Source of the DNA: Magnaporthiopsis rhizophila
Taxonomy: Eukaryota; Ascomycota; Sordariomycetes; Magnaporthales; Magnaporthaceae
Direction of reading: 5' to 3'
DNA length: 64,000 bases
NCBI GenBank assembly: GCA_003049465.1
Contig: PYSS01000009.1
Span: 62,001-126,000 of the forward strand
The translations under genes and the position numbers were made by a program. A model generated the notes under the pieces. That model was not told the origin of the DNA, did not search any database, and saw only the letters and a program-made list of their open reading frames with translations. Every line of letters begins with the position of its first letter. Within the stretch, counting starts at the first letter, position 1. This document shows positions 23,316-33,447 of the stretch, one piece after another.

Positions 23316-23800
23316 CCTGAGCAATTCACCAACGGTTGCAGAGGAGGGCAGACTGGAAGCACTTGCTGGGGGTCAAGCGCTGTAGGGGAGTCTTAAATAG
23401 TCCCATGAATTGCCCAAACAACCCCCGGGCAGGACAAAACACGTACAGTGTCCTTCCTGACACGGGCGCGGGTAGGTGCGGGGACTGTATTGAGGGACGT
23501 GGGGTCCACCGTTATCAGTCGATAAATGGAGTGGATTCGTGCGTCATTTTTTTCTGGGGTCTGGGCTGCCCGGCCCGCCTAGCTCTTACCCACATGCCAC
23601 TAAAGTCAACCTGCAGTGGACGCGCACCACGGGGAGCTTCCCAGCATCAATTGACTCCGTCATCCAGCCAGTAAGCTTCGAGCTTTTACCCAGCTGCGCC
23701 GCGCCCGTCAAGAGATCTGTGGGTATCGTCCAAAAAGCGCACGAGGCCCAGACAAAAAACAGCACAGGAGAGAGAAGACACGAGCAGGACGTGACGGAAA
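23316..23800. other. Divergent promoter between gpmI and MED9
   Basis: A 485-base shared promoter region. No gene is seen. Confidence 0.6.
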
Positions 23801-24367
23801 ATGCCAAAACCCCAGCCGCCACCGCCGCCGCAGCGGCCCCTCGCCCTCCCCCCGAGCCTCAGCCCAGACGCTGTCGACGCCATTACCGAGCTCGCCGCCA
23901 TCCTCACCCGCCTGCGTCCGCCCCAGTCGGCCGCGGCGCTGGGCGCCCCGCCATCCTCCCTGCTGGCCACGGGCACCACCCCCGCCGCCAACGCCGTCAC
24001 GGGCACGACGCCCCTCCCCGTCGCGGCGACGCCGGCGGCGGCAGGCGGCACGCTAGGAGGCGGCGGCGGCAGCGGTGGCGGGCCCGGCCTGGGCGGTGGC
24101 CACGCGTCGTTTGCAGGCAGCTCGTCGTCGGACGCGCCCATCTCCATCAAGGACGTGCCGACGGCGACGGACGCGCTCAAGCACAAGATCCAGCGGGCGA
24201 GGCAGCAGATCAAGGCCCTGCCCGACATGTCGCGCACCATCGCCGAGCAGGAGGAGCACATCTCCGAGCTCGAGGAGACCGTCCGCCTGCAGCACGAGGT
24301 CCTTGCCGGCCTCCGAGCGATCGGTCTGCAGTTTGGCGCCGAGGGCGGGGACAGGATGGAGATGTGA
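23801..24367 (+). CDS. MED9: Mediator complex subunit 9
   Basis: Subunit of the middle module of the RNA polymerase II Mediator. A single exon gives 188 residues. The N-terminus is Pro-rich (PQPPPPPQRPLALPP) and leads into AVDAITELAAILTRLR, the first conserved helix. An Ala/Gly-rich insert (about 45-105, with GGGGGSGGG) separates it from the conserved C-terminal helices: DVPTATDALKHKIQRARQ, IKALPDMSRTIAEQEEHI and LEETVRLQHEVLAGLR. These helices pair with other middle-module subunits. The ATG is the first in frame. Assignment rests on the C-terminal half, since low-complexity inserts are common in fungal Med9. Confidence 0.85.
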   Translation: MPKPQPPPPPQRPLALPPSLSPDAVDAITELAAILTRLRPPQSAAALGAPPSSLLATGTTPAANAVTGTTPLPVAATPAAAGGTLGGGGGSGGGPGLGGGHASFAGSSSSDAPISIKDVPTATDALKHKIQRARQQIKALPDMSRTIAEQEEHISELEETVRLQHEVLAGLRAIGLQFGAEGGDRMEM

Positions 24368-24704
24368 GCATCCATGCGATTAGGAGCAGTGGCGAGACGG
24401 TCCGGCTGTACGTGCGTCAACGATATACCCTTTTGCCTTCTTCCCACATCACCACCACTATCTTCTGGCGAATCCTTGTTGTCTCTTGGAGATCGTCGTC
24501 ATCTTGGGCGCAACATCTTGACACGGCGGAGTTTCGGAGTTCTGGCACCGGCCGGCGAAACTTGATACAATTTTACCGAGCTTCCACGATAGCAGCACTT
24601 TTTTCAGCCAAGGCATAGGCAGCAAAACATAGCACTATCTTCGAGCTGAACCCTCCAGTGGAAAGAAACCCCCGAGCCAAATCTTAGATCAACCCACGTT
24701 CCCC
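24368..24704. other. Convergent 3' region
   Basis: Untranslated sequence between MED9 and the tubulin cofactor gene; no gene is seen. Confidence 0.55.
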
Positions 24705-26155
24705 TCAACTACCCCCCAGGACACCGGCCTCCTTCAAGATATCAGTCGGCCCCTGGCCAGGACGACCCGGCACCGCCTGCTTCCAGAAGGCCTCTGGGAG
24801 GCGCGCGTCCTCCTCCAAGATGCACCAGTTGGGTGAGTGGTCGGTCTTGAGCCACTTGAAGTCGTCAACTTGGTCCCACTGGTTGCTATCAGGATCTTGC
24901 GACTGAGCCACCTGTTCGGGAGAGACGGAGGGAAAGTTAGCGGGATAGCACGGCGAGCCGACGAGAGCTGCAAGAGCAAGCTTTTATGGGAAAAGGGAGA
25001 CGTACATAGCAAGCCGGAATGGGCGCGAACTGCATGCCGACGCAATCCTCGATGATGGGCCGGCTAGCACAGTACAGATAGACGCGCACGTTTTGGCACT
25101 CATGCATGCGCACCTGCCTCGCCGACACCACCAACACGCTATCGCGCACGCCAGTCACGTGTGCGGCTCCGTTGACGTTGCCGGCGACCACCAGGCTCGC
25201 AGTCACGTCTTTGATGGCCAGGCTCGCAAAGGACGCCTTGCCGGCCGCCGGCTCCGACATGTCGACTATGCACCGCCTCAGGTTCCAGAGGCTCCCGGAG
25301 CTGGTGGCCTTGGCCGCCGTCAGGGGCAGGATGATGTGGAGCCCCTCGTGGTCTCGTATGTCGACGTTTCGCGCGGTCGAGAAGCTGGGCTTGCGGATGC
25401 CCCCGGCGCCCGGCCGGGAAATCTCCTCGTTGTAGTTCTTGCCCGACCCGGGGCCGGCGCCGGGGCGGGCGAACTTGGGCAGCGCTCCGACCACGTCCTG
25501 CTCGTCGCCAGGTCCGTGGGGTCCCGCCATGGCACCGTGCAGCGGCTCCCACCTCAGCTGCCGGGGGTCGCTTGCCGGCTCCGAGCCGGTGGTGGTGGTG
25601 GTGGTGTTGGGGTCCCTGAACTGGAACTGAAAACGGGTCTTTGGGTGAAGCCTCGCCAGCTCCTCGTTGAGCATTTCGGTGAGCCGCTTGATGGCCTGTC
25701 GGGGCGGCGATCCATTTCATGCATTTCAGATCATTTACACACGCTCAGAGCATCCGGCCAGAACGGGGCGGCCACCATACCTCGGAATAATGTCTCTGGT
25801 CATATCGGGGGATGCTGTCGGAGGCGTCCGAGACCTGCTGGGTGAGGTTCGTTATGCCGGCCTGGATGGCTTCAGTGGCATCGTGGCGCTCGCCTCCGAC
25901 GGGAGCGATGGAGCCGAGCTGGCTGATCTGCTCTTGGAGGCCTGGCGATCCGTTTAAGCAATTAGATTTTCAGAGACTAACGGATAAATACAAAAAGAAT
26001 CTCCCGAGGGCGAACATGGTTTCGATTTGAAGCATTTACAGGGCATGAAACACACCTATTACCGTCTGCTCGAACTGGTGGTAAAACTTGGCCGGGTCCA
26101 TCATTGAGCCCTGCCCCGTAAAATGGGGGTCACGAATCGCTGTCTGGGATGCCAT
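24705..26155 (-). CDS. Tubulin-folding cofactor C
   Basis: GTPase-activating factor in the tubulin heterodimer assembly pathway, also acting on Arl2-like GTPases. Exons 26155-26056, 25941-25781, 25695-25006 and 24911-24705 give 385 residues. The N-terminal part (about 20-110) is the alpha-helical tubulin-binding region (KFYHQFEQTVIGLQEQISQL, IKRLTEMLNEELARL). A linker rich in Gly/Ala/Thr follows. The C-CAP/CARP beta-helix begins near 165 (SLWNLRRCIVDM, SFASLAIKDV). It holds the catalytic-arginine stretch ARQVRMHECQN and the adjacent VYLYCASRPIIEDC. The last exon gives DDFKWLKTDHSPNW, also typical. The exon 1 donor is GTGTGT at 26055; the nearer GTAATA would break phase. Confidence 0.92.
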
Positions 26156-27843
26156 GGTCAGATTTCATTGACGGGCGTGCGAGCGTGAGAAAAGCAGTGG
26201 TGGGTATGTGAGGCGCTCGAGATGTATGTATGCAGCGTTTTGGGTCGCAAAAAGACGGAGAAACGACAAGTGAAAATGCAAGACAGAAGTGACCAGGTTC
26301 AAGATTGCGGCCGAACACAAAGCTGAAGGCGGGGTTTTAAGGAAAGAAAGCGGACGCCCGTCGTGTAAGCTGAACGTTAATGGTGGATGGGTTGTGGTGT
26401 GGAGGGTGTGTTGGTGAGGAGAAGAAGCGCCATTGTTTTTGTCAGATGGGTAAGGTAGCTACCTAGGTAGGGAGCTAGGGAGGTAGCTTGGATGGGGATG
26501 CAAAGATGGTCAGGGGTTCCATGGCTTTGACTAACACTGTTGACGCAAAAGGGCCGAGAACGGTCCAGCATAAAAGCTGCCAGACCTGCAGCGGGCCAGC
26601 CTATCAGGCGTGCAGGGGAGACGAAGAAGGTTGTCTGGTGGAGGTGGAGGGTGCAAGTCGTCCTCTATGTAGATGGTCACCAGTTTTCGCTTACAGCTCC
26701 CGTTGTTCCTTTTTTTTTTTTTTTTTTTTTTCTCTTTTTCTGTCGCCGCCGTGCGGAGAAGGTCGCTAGCTTAGCTTGCTTAGCTTCATGCACGGGGACC
26801 GGATGCGGCAGCGGGCGGGGTTACGTGTGCCTTTTTGTATGTGCTGTAGGAAGCCGGGTGGGCCTCCACTGTTGGACGGCGAGACACTTACCTGTATTAG
26901 ATGTGTCGCACGCCTTTGGAAGGGGAGACGGACGGATATGGCCTGCCTGGGCTGTTAGCTCTGGAAAGAAGCCTTTACGGCATGTTCGGTGTGTGAGTGA
27001 CTATGTCGTGCTCAACAGCTCTCCCGTCCCAACCCCGAACATTCCACGGGCAGGTAACGTGGACTACCCCCTACGCTCACTTTCAAAATGGATGATACCT
27101 ATTGGGCGTCTCACCGTTTACCGTTGTGCTCAGCTGCCCGCCGAGCCAAGAGGCCAAGGGAGTCCAGACCGACCCTGCATGGAACGACGGCGTGGCCCCA
27201 CCCACCTTACTATCAGACTTCCCGCTGCGGGGCTGCGCTGATGGAGAAGGGTGCGTGGGGCCAGGATAGCTTTCATTCTTGCCTGTTTGCTTGCCCGCCG
27301 TTTGTGTGCCATATTGTGTGCCGTCGACGTGGCCTGTCATCTGTAAGGTCGGGCTTTGTGTTCGGTCTACACCGAGGGATCGCGAGCGGTACGTATCATG
27401 TGGTCCATGGTCTGTATCATGCACTCACGCCAAAATGGTCAGCTGTAATGCCATGTTACAGATATGGCCCGACTCCCGCCGGCTCATCAACGGCAGCCAT
27501 CTGCTGATTTAAGGGACAGCAGGGCTCGCGGAACTGGCTTGGTGTGGCATGGAGACCGGCCGATGTGGAGCACTCGCGGCTCCGGATGCCGTCCATGTTG
27601 TCGGTCAAGTGGGAGGCTACGGCAATAGCTTTAGTTGCCTTGTCACCGTACACAGAAATATGCGTCGTAACCGGACACTCAGTTCAAGGTACAGGGTGTC
27701 ATGTAGGTAGCCCAAAAAAAAAAAAAAGCAATGTTCAACCAGGGCAGTGGGTTCGTGGTGTCTCCCCCAAGAAACACTATCGCCATGCTATATACGCATG
27801 TTCCTGTTCTCATGCGACGCGCCAGTCCGGACCCGACGCTCGT
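26156..27843. other. Intergenic, no gene seen
   Basis: This 1.7-kb stretch holds the cofactor C promoter, a TAGGTAG-type short repeat cluster (26450-26488), a T tract (26710-26731) and the 3' flank of RRP6 with an A tract near 27714-27727. The longest open frames show no family features. Confidence 0.55.
26450..26488. repeat. Imperfect TAGGTAG short repeats
   Basis: Imperfect copies of GTAG/CTAC and TAGGTAG words are packed into about 40 bases upstream of the cofactor C gene. Such clusters are common in Sordariomycete promoters and may be simple-sequence drift. Confidence 0.5.
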
Positions 27844-30716
27844 TTACTTCTTGAACGTCGCAGTCTTGCCCGACCTCTCGTGGTTCATCCGTCTCGCTGC
27901 CTTGGGGCCCTGTGCCGTCGTCTTGGCTACATACGGGTCAAACACCTTGGCTCCGCCATCGCCGGCGTCCTTGGCTCGCTTGCTCCTCATGACTGACTGC
28001 GCCTTGCTGTAGTCAAAGGGCTCATCGCCACCGTCGGCTGCATCATCGCCGTCTTCGTCGTCTTTGGCTTCGCCGGACTCGAGCTTGGCTGCTGCCTCTG
28101 CTGCCTTCTCAGCCTGCTTCAGCGCTTTTTTCTCCGCTTTCCTGGCCGCCTTCTCGACTGCCCTCGCCTCTTTCCTCTTGAGCTTCGCCAGTCGCCTCTC
28201 CTCCTTCCGGCGCAGCTTTTCGGCCTTGCGGCGCTCCACCTCCTCCTCATCTTCTTCGTCTGACGATGAATCTGATGTGTCCGAGGAGTCGGGGGCGTCT
28301 CCCACCGTCGCCGGCGGCCGTCCAGCTCGCAGGGTGAACTCCTGATCGATTGGAATAGCGGGCGTCTCCCCTGACTCCACTGCGACGGGAACTCCGCCAC
28401 TGTCCTCGTCGACCTCCATGTTGCCTTCGTCCTTTGACTGGCCGGTAGCGCCAAGGCCGTCATCGGTTGAGACTTGAGCGTTGGCAACAAATGCGCTCCA
28501 TGGCACGGCTATGTGCTCGTCCGCGATGTTCATCTTATGGCCCACCTTCTCCCATAGCGTGCTCAGCGGCACGCTCCCCCAAAGCTGTGATTGCTTTCCC
28601 CTCAGCTCCGAGGCATCAGGGATATCTCCATCGTCGCCGCGTGGTGGATTCACATCATTCAAGCTAGTGATTGTGTTGTCGGCGTGGTCTGACTTGAGGA
28701 CTTCCAGGATGGTCGGGCCCTCCGCTCCCTTCTTCCGCGCGCTCTTTATCAATCCTATCAGCTCGTTCACGCCCTCCTTAAGGGGGATGCTCGGGTGAAA
28801 GAAGAGCCTCCGCAGCTCGACGGGAGACACAGGCATGATCCTCGAGGCCTCCATAAGAACCTGCTGTGACATGATGTGCATTGGACTCTCGTCCTCCCGC
28901 CGAGCAGTCTCATCTCGCCACCTGTGAAGTTCTCGGAATACCGCAAACTGCTCTCTGGTGAAGCTGCTAGGGACTCTGGAAATGCCGTTGAACCAGCCCC
29001 GCGTGCCCTTGCCAGTGACGGGGTCGCTAGTGTACGGCTCGTACCTCTGGAGAGATGTCTCCTTGGACTTTTGCAGCGCCTTTTCCACGAGGTCTCTCAC
29101 CGGATCTGCCCTCTTGGACTGCTTGACAAGCTCATTGCGCATCATGTCGTAGACATAGAGAAGGTAGTGCGTGTCTGAGCGGGCGTAGTAGAGCATCTCA
29201 TCGGTGAGAGGCCTGGTAGGACATCAGAAAACTGGAAGGCTTCACTGGGCAGATATCGGGCCACAAACTCACCTGATACGCCAGTCGGCCGTCTGGAATC
29301 GCTTGTCCGCTTCGAAGTCGACAAACTTCTTCAGGAGGTATGCTAGACTCTTGCTGGGGTAGAGCAAGGCCTCGGCCGCGTGGAAGGTGTCAAAGAGGCC
29401 TACAACGTAGAGTCCCAGGTCCCTCTGCAACCATATTATGTCCATGAAGGCACCGTGGAAGACCTGAAGAGAGATTATTAGCCTCATGCTGCCGGGGACT
29501 GCCGGTCCAAACAAGCAGACAGGAGGCAGGTCATTGGTACCTTTAATATCTTCGGATCCGCAAACACTTCGTTGAGAACCTCAAGTCGACGGCGCCAGGG
29601 TTTGAGAGTGTCGACGATCCAGTCCTTCTCTCGGGTGCTCACTTGCATCAGCGATAGCAGCCCAGAGTAACTCCTGAAATCGTGATGCTCGAGATCGATG
29701 GCTATTTCGGTCGCCTGCTTGAGCTCCTCCAGCATCTGAAGGACGCCCTCGTAGGTATCGACGTAGACGGGCATAGACTCGGCGATGGACGTGTAAGGGA
29801 TGGGCTCTCTGGTCTGGTAGGTGCTTTCTGGGTATTTCATATGCAGAATCTCTGTCTCGTATGGATGTTTGTATCTGAAAGAGCCATTAGCACCGCGAGT
29901 ATTGCCGGCGTATCGTAGCTTCCGGATCTTGTGATTGTACGTCGACCGCTTGGAGGAGGACTTGCGCTCCTCCGGAGATAGTGGCGCAGGCTTGAGCAGA
30001 GGCAGGTAGAGGAGGAAGTCGTACTGTGTCTCGCCTTCGTCGTCCTGGAATATCGACAGGCTCTGCTCCAATGGAACGGTGGCGTGTGGCTTCGTGGACA
30101 AGATAGGCTTCCATGGCCCCTTATCGAAGTTGTCAGGCGCCGTCTCGAAAGCCTTCTGAGGCTTGATAATGTTGGCGAACCGGAGGGACCTGTCAAGCTG
30201 CCCTGGCTTCGACTTCTTTATGTTCGGTCCCTGAGATGTGCTGTTAGGCGCTGGCGGTTTCGCTGCTTGTTGCGGGGCAGCTGCTGACGCCGCTGCCGGT
30301 GCGCCACGGGGATTCTTCTCTCTCACCATTTCCGCCGTGGGCGCATCCTTCCTCTTGACAAGTCCGGTGTAGTCGTCAATGCAGGTATCGGCCTTTTCGA
30401 GGGCGGTGTCAAGCGCATCCACAATGGTCTGCCAGTTGTCGTCGACGTCCTCGGCGTCCTCGAGCGTGATGGGTTTGGCCTTGGCCTTGGCCTTGGCTTT
30501 GGCGCCACCGGCGCTCGCCGCTGCCGTTTGGACCAGGGCGCTGGCCAGTTCGAGGAGTTTGGCCCGCTGCTCGTCGAGCTGTTCGGCCGAGTCGGGATCG
30601 ACGCTGCGACGGAAGCCAAGATCCTGGCTGGCAATGGTGTTGACGCGGCGGGTGGTGGATACCAGCGCCGCTTGGATCTTGTCCTGCAGCGATTTGAAGT
30701 CCTGCGACGCCTCCAT
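27844..30716 (-). CDS. RRP6: Nuclear exosome 3'-5' exoribonuclease RRP6
   Basis: Nuclear exosome nuclease (RNase D/DEDD family) that trims rRNA and snoRNA and degrades aberrant RNA. Exons 30716-29541, 29463-29273 and 29212-27844 give 911 residues. The N-terminal PMC2NT domain (about 1-110), which binds Rrp47 in the family, starts MEASQDFKSLQDKIQ. The DEDD core carries EIAIDLEHHDFRSY, KVFHGAFMDIIWLQRD, LFDTFHAAEALL and YARSDTHYLL (the Tyr-x3-Asp of the DEDDy class). An HRDC-like segment (about 540-620: FAVFRELHRWRDETARR, MEASRIMPVSPVELRRL) follows. The tail is a Lys/Ala/Glu-rich helix and an acidic patch. The start is the first ATG after a TGA; eight upstream in-frame codons lack an ATG. Confidence 0.95.
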
Positions 30717-31285
30717 CTTGGCGGCCGCTGCTGATGACACCGCAGCCTCGATCGGTTGGTTCTGCTTGCCGTGTCACCCGCTTCAGATTCCCGCGCTGAA
30801 GGGTCAAGGTGCGCCTCAAAGCGACGACGGGATTTGCTGTAACAGAAAGCGCGTTGGGTTCGATTTTTTTAGTGGGACTTGGCTGCCGGCCTTGTATCGA
30901 GACTTTATTCAGCCGCTTGACCACCGACCGGCAGGCGTACCGATACTTTGGGTGTTGCTTTGGTGGGTCGCGATTTGTGATAAGATAGCGGCAAAGCGGG
31001 GACGATGACAGAAGGCTTCCGTCGTGGGATGGAAGGCCGACGGCAGCTTCGGCAGCGACCCAGGCCAGGGTCTGACACCCTAAAAGCGCCGCCAGTATTT
31101 GAAAGCCAAGAGAGCGGGCAGTTCGGTTGAATTGTATGTTGTGGATGCCGCGCGCCGACAGATAATCTTTGCGCGCGATACGTTGAGGCGAGGTGAGGGC
31201 GGCCTGCCTCGCGGCAATCGAGCCAGCGATCTCAACCACGAAGTTGAGCCGCGCAACGTCAGAGACCCAGCACCAAGTCGTCGAG
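30717..31285. other. Divergent promoter between RRP6 and MDM35
   Basis: A 569-base head-to-head promoter region; nothing coding is seen. Confidence 0.6.
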
Positions 31286-31744
31286 ATGTCGGCTTCACTC
31301 GCGCCCGAGTGCAACGAAGTGAAGGAGTAGGCCGCGCCTTCCTTGTTCCGCTGAGATCAAGCGCCGTACGCTTGAACTAACACGCAAACCCAGGCGGTAT
31401 GACACTTGCTTCCTGAAATGGTACAGCGAGAGTGAGTGGTCGATGATGCTCCTCCCATGCTGTGAGGGAGAGAAGGCTGGACGCTGACGGGGTCAATACC
31501 CAGAGTACCTGCGAGGAAACGGGACAGGCGAGAAGAATGAGTGCGAAAGTCTGTTCAACAACTACAAGAAGTGCCTGACGGTGAGGTCCATTTCTGCTCC
31601 GCCTGATGTCACCGTACTGACGAGTGTATTTGGGAGGAGCAGGCTGCGCTGAAGAACAAAGGCATTGACAAATTGCTCGACGACGCGCGCGAGGATAACA
31701 AGGACAACGACGCGGTTCACATGGGACGGAAGTGTAAGTGCTAA
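31286..31744 (+). CDS. MDM35: Mitochondrial intermembrane-space protein Mdm35 (TRIAP1 family)
   Basis: Twin CX9C protein that escorts and stabilises the lipid-transfer proteins Ups1/Ups2 in the mitochondrial intermembrane space. Exons 31286-31326, 31394-31431, 31504-31580 and 31643-31744 give 85 residues. The two motifs are CNEVKERYDTC and CESLFNNYKKC, each Cys-x9-Cys, the pattern that folds through Mia40. The stretch FLKWYSEKYLRG between them is characteristic, as is the closing KGIDKLLDDAREDNKDND. Every intron is GT-AG and phases agree. The 3' end is ambiguous: reading through gives a tail of RKCKC, but a perfect GTAAGT at 31734 with an AAG acceptor at 31807 would give a fifth exon ending at 31815 and a tail ending in Ser-His. 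Confidence 0.9.
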
Positions 31745-31815
31745 ATTGTCTTGGGAGCATTTCCCCACCCCTGTTCCGCCGACTTTGTTTGCTGATACCC
31801 AATCAAGCCCATTGA

Positions 31816-32902
31816 ACTGTAGTGTAGCCGATCGCTGCCTGCCAGACACAGACATACATGACCATCTCTACTCTTCAGCAAAACGAGCTTTCTTTACAAA
31901 GAAAAGTCACAAAACAGGGCCAAGTACCAGACAAAAAGGAGCATTTCAATAAAGGCACGATTATACATTATGGCCGCCTTCAGAAGGCTTGTCGAACCGC
32001 ATCCACTGGGAACGTGTCTCTGCCGGCGGCATGGTGTGACGCTTGGTTCTTTGATGCGTGTCTGCACAGAACGCCACGCCGCCGGCTGCCCAGGAGCAGA
32101 TGGTCCACGGACAACATCCGCGCTGTCAATATTTCTCCTCAGCGAGGCCGAGCTGAGCTGTCGATGCTCTTCTTTCGAGGTCATTTCCTTAATGGGGAAT
32201 GGTGAGCATGTAGAGCCCCCACGGACAGGAAGGACGGGCGCATTTTGAGTTCAGGTTCGTTCTGGCTATCGAGAAACCGGCAGGCAGGGTGGGTCTGGTG
32301 GTCGATGCGATTAGCAGGGGTCAACTCTCGCCAGGCTGGCAGCAGCAGCCGTCAATTGCGCGGGACCTCACGATCCACACCAAATCCAATCTCTGATCAG
32401 TGGCCCAGCAGGGGCTCGACATTTTCGCCAGGGACGACCGGCCGATGGGACATCTTGACTAACCTGCACACTGCGACAAAAACGGCTGCCGGAGACGTGC
32501 CATTCTTCTCGCAAACAAGCTTCACCCAAGGACCGCCCAGTCTAACCCACAGTCGCTCGCACCATACTCTGCGTTGCACAGCGCTGAAAACCGACTTCGG
32601 ACCCTGGAGACCCGGCCACGAACGCCCCCCTGAACCCCGCCGCCGTGTTCCTTGTTACGAGCCTGCAGCTGCTGTGTTGCCGCCGCTTTCGGAATATCAA
32701 GCCTCGGCGTCCGCAATAGTAAATACTGGCGCCCACGCCCGCTGCTCGCGCTCCGCCGCCCACCGCCGCGCCTCCGTTGCCGCCCTGATCTCCTCTCCCG
32801 TCGAAGCGCCAAGTCCCCTAGATCCAGACCACCAGAAACTCCCCCAACAGCGACGGCAGGCTTGCCCGGCGGCATGAGAGCACCGTCGCAAGAGGCGATT
32901 CT
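31816..32902. other. Intergenic, no gene seen
   Basis: It lies between MDM35 and the small membrane-protein gene. Two long open frames (around 32250-32880 on plus and 32520-33070 on minus) have no recognisable domains and overlap each other, so I treat them as chance. Confidence 0.5.
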
Positions 32903-33447
32903 ATGCACCCCTTTTCTGTCCTTACCCTTGGCATCTTCGTAGCGGGTTACATCACTGCTCGATGGGACCTTGTTACTCGCCTCTATGAACTTGCCTTGTT
33001 CGCCTGGGACTACGGCGTCATTGTGAGTTCCTGGCCGCAGCCCACACTGCCTGGACGGAATCCGCTGGTGCAATAGTATCCATCACCCGATGTGAGCAGG
33101 AGAGCTTGCTAATCTGTTTCTGGCGGCCTCTCTGCTGCCCGCTCTATCCCTAGACTCGTTCCGCCAAAGCCTTTGGGCTTTTGACGCTGCTATTCGTCCT
33201 TATAATTATACCCGTGGAACGTCTGGCCACGAGAGAGGCGGATCTGGTACGACGCGACCTGAACCCCCTCAACTACGACGCAACTCGAGACGCTGCGCCC
33301 GGCGCGGCTAGACGGCTGACGGCGTCGATGATATGTCGTATAGCACCCACGCTCCCCTGGATCCGGAATCTCAGCGCGCGAACAGCTGAGGCGTCGAGGC
33401 TCTTTCTAGGGCGCGGCGCCCGCCCTGGTCATGCCTGCACAGGATGA
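32903..33447 (+). CDS. Small two-helix membrane protein, unknown function
   Basis: Exons 32903-33022 and 33154-33447 join at a GTGAGT donor and CTAG acceptor. The first exon gives 40 residues with a hydrophobic segment (VLTLGIFVAGYIT) followed by ARWDLVTRLYELALFAWDYG. The second opens with TRSAKAFGLLTLLFVLIII, PVERLATREADL, a second likely membrane helix. The pattern of conserved charged residues around two helices looks like a real small fungal membrane protein, but I cannot name the family. The C-terminal half after residue 72 is less convincing. It may be removed by an intron starting at the GTACGA after TREADL. As drawn, the gene overlaps the first 17 bases of the GPI1 frame. Confidence 0.55.

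Noticed and set aside
32245..32877. A 210-codon plus-strand ORF upstream of the small membrane gene
   Set aside because: Overlaps a comparable minus ORF, no domains, low conservation-like character.
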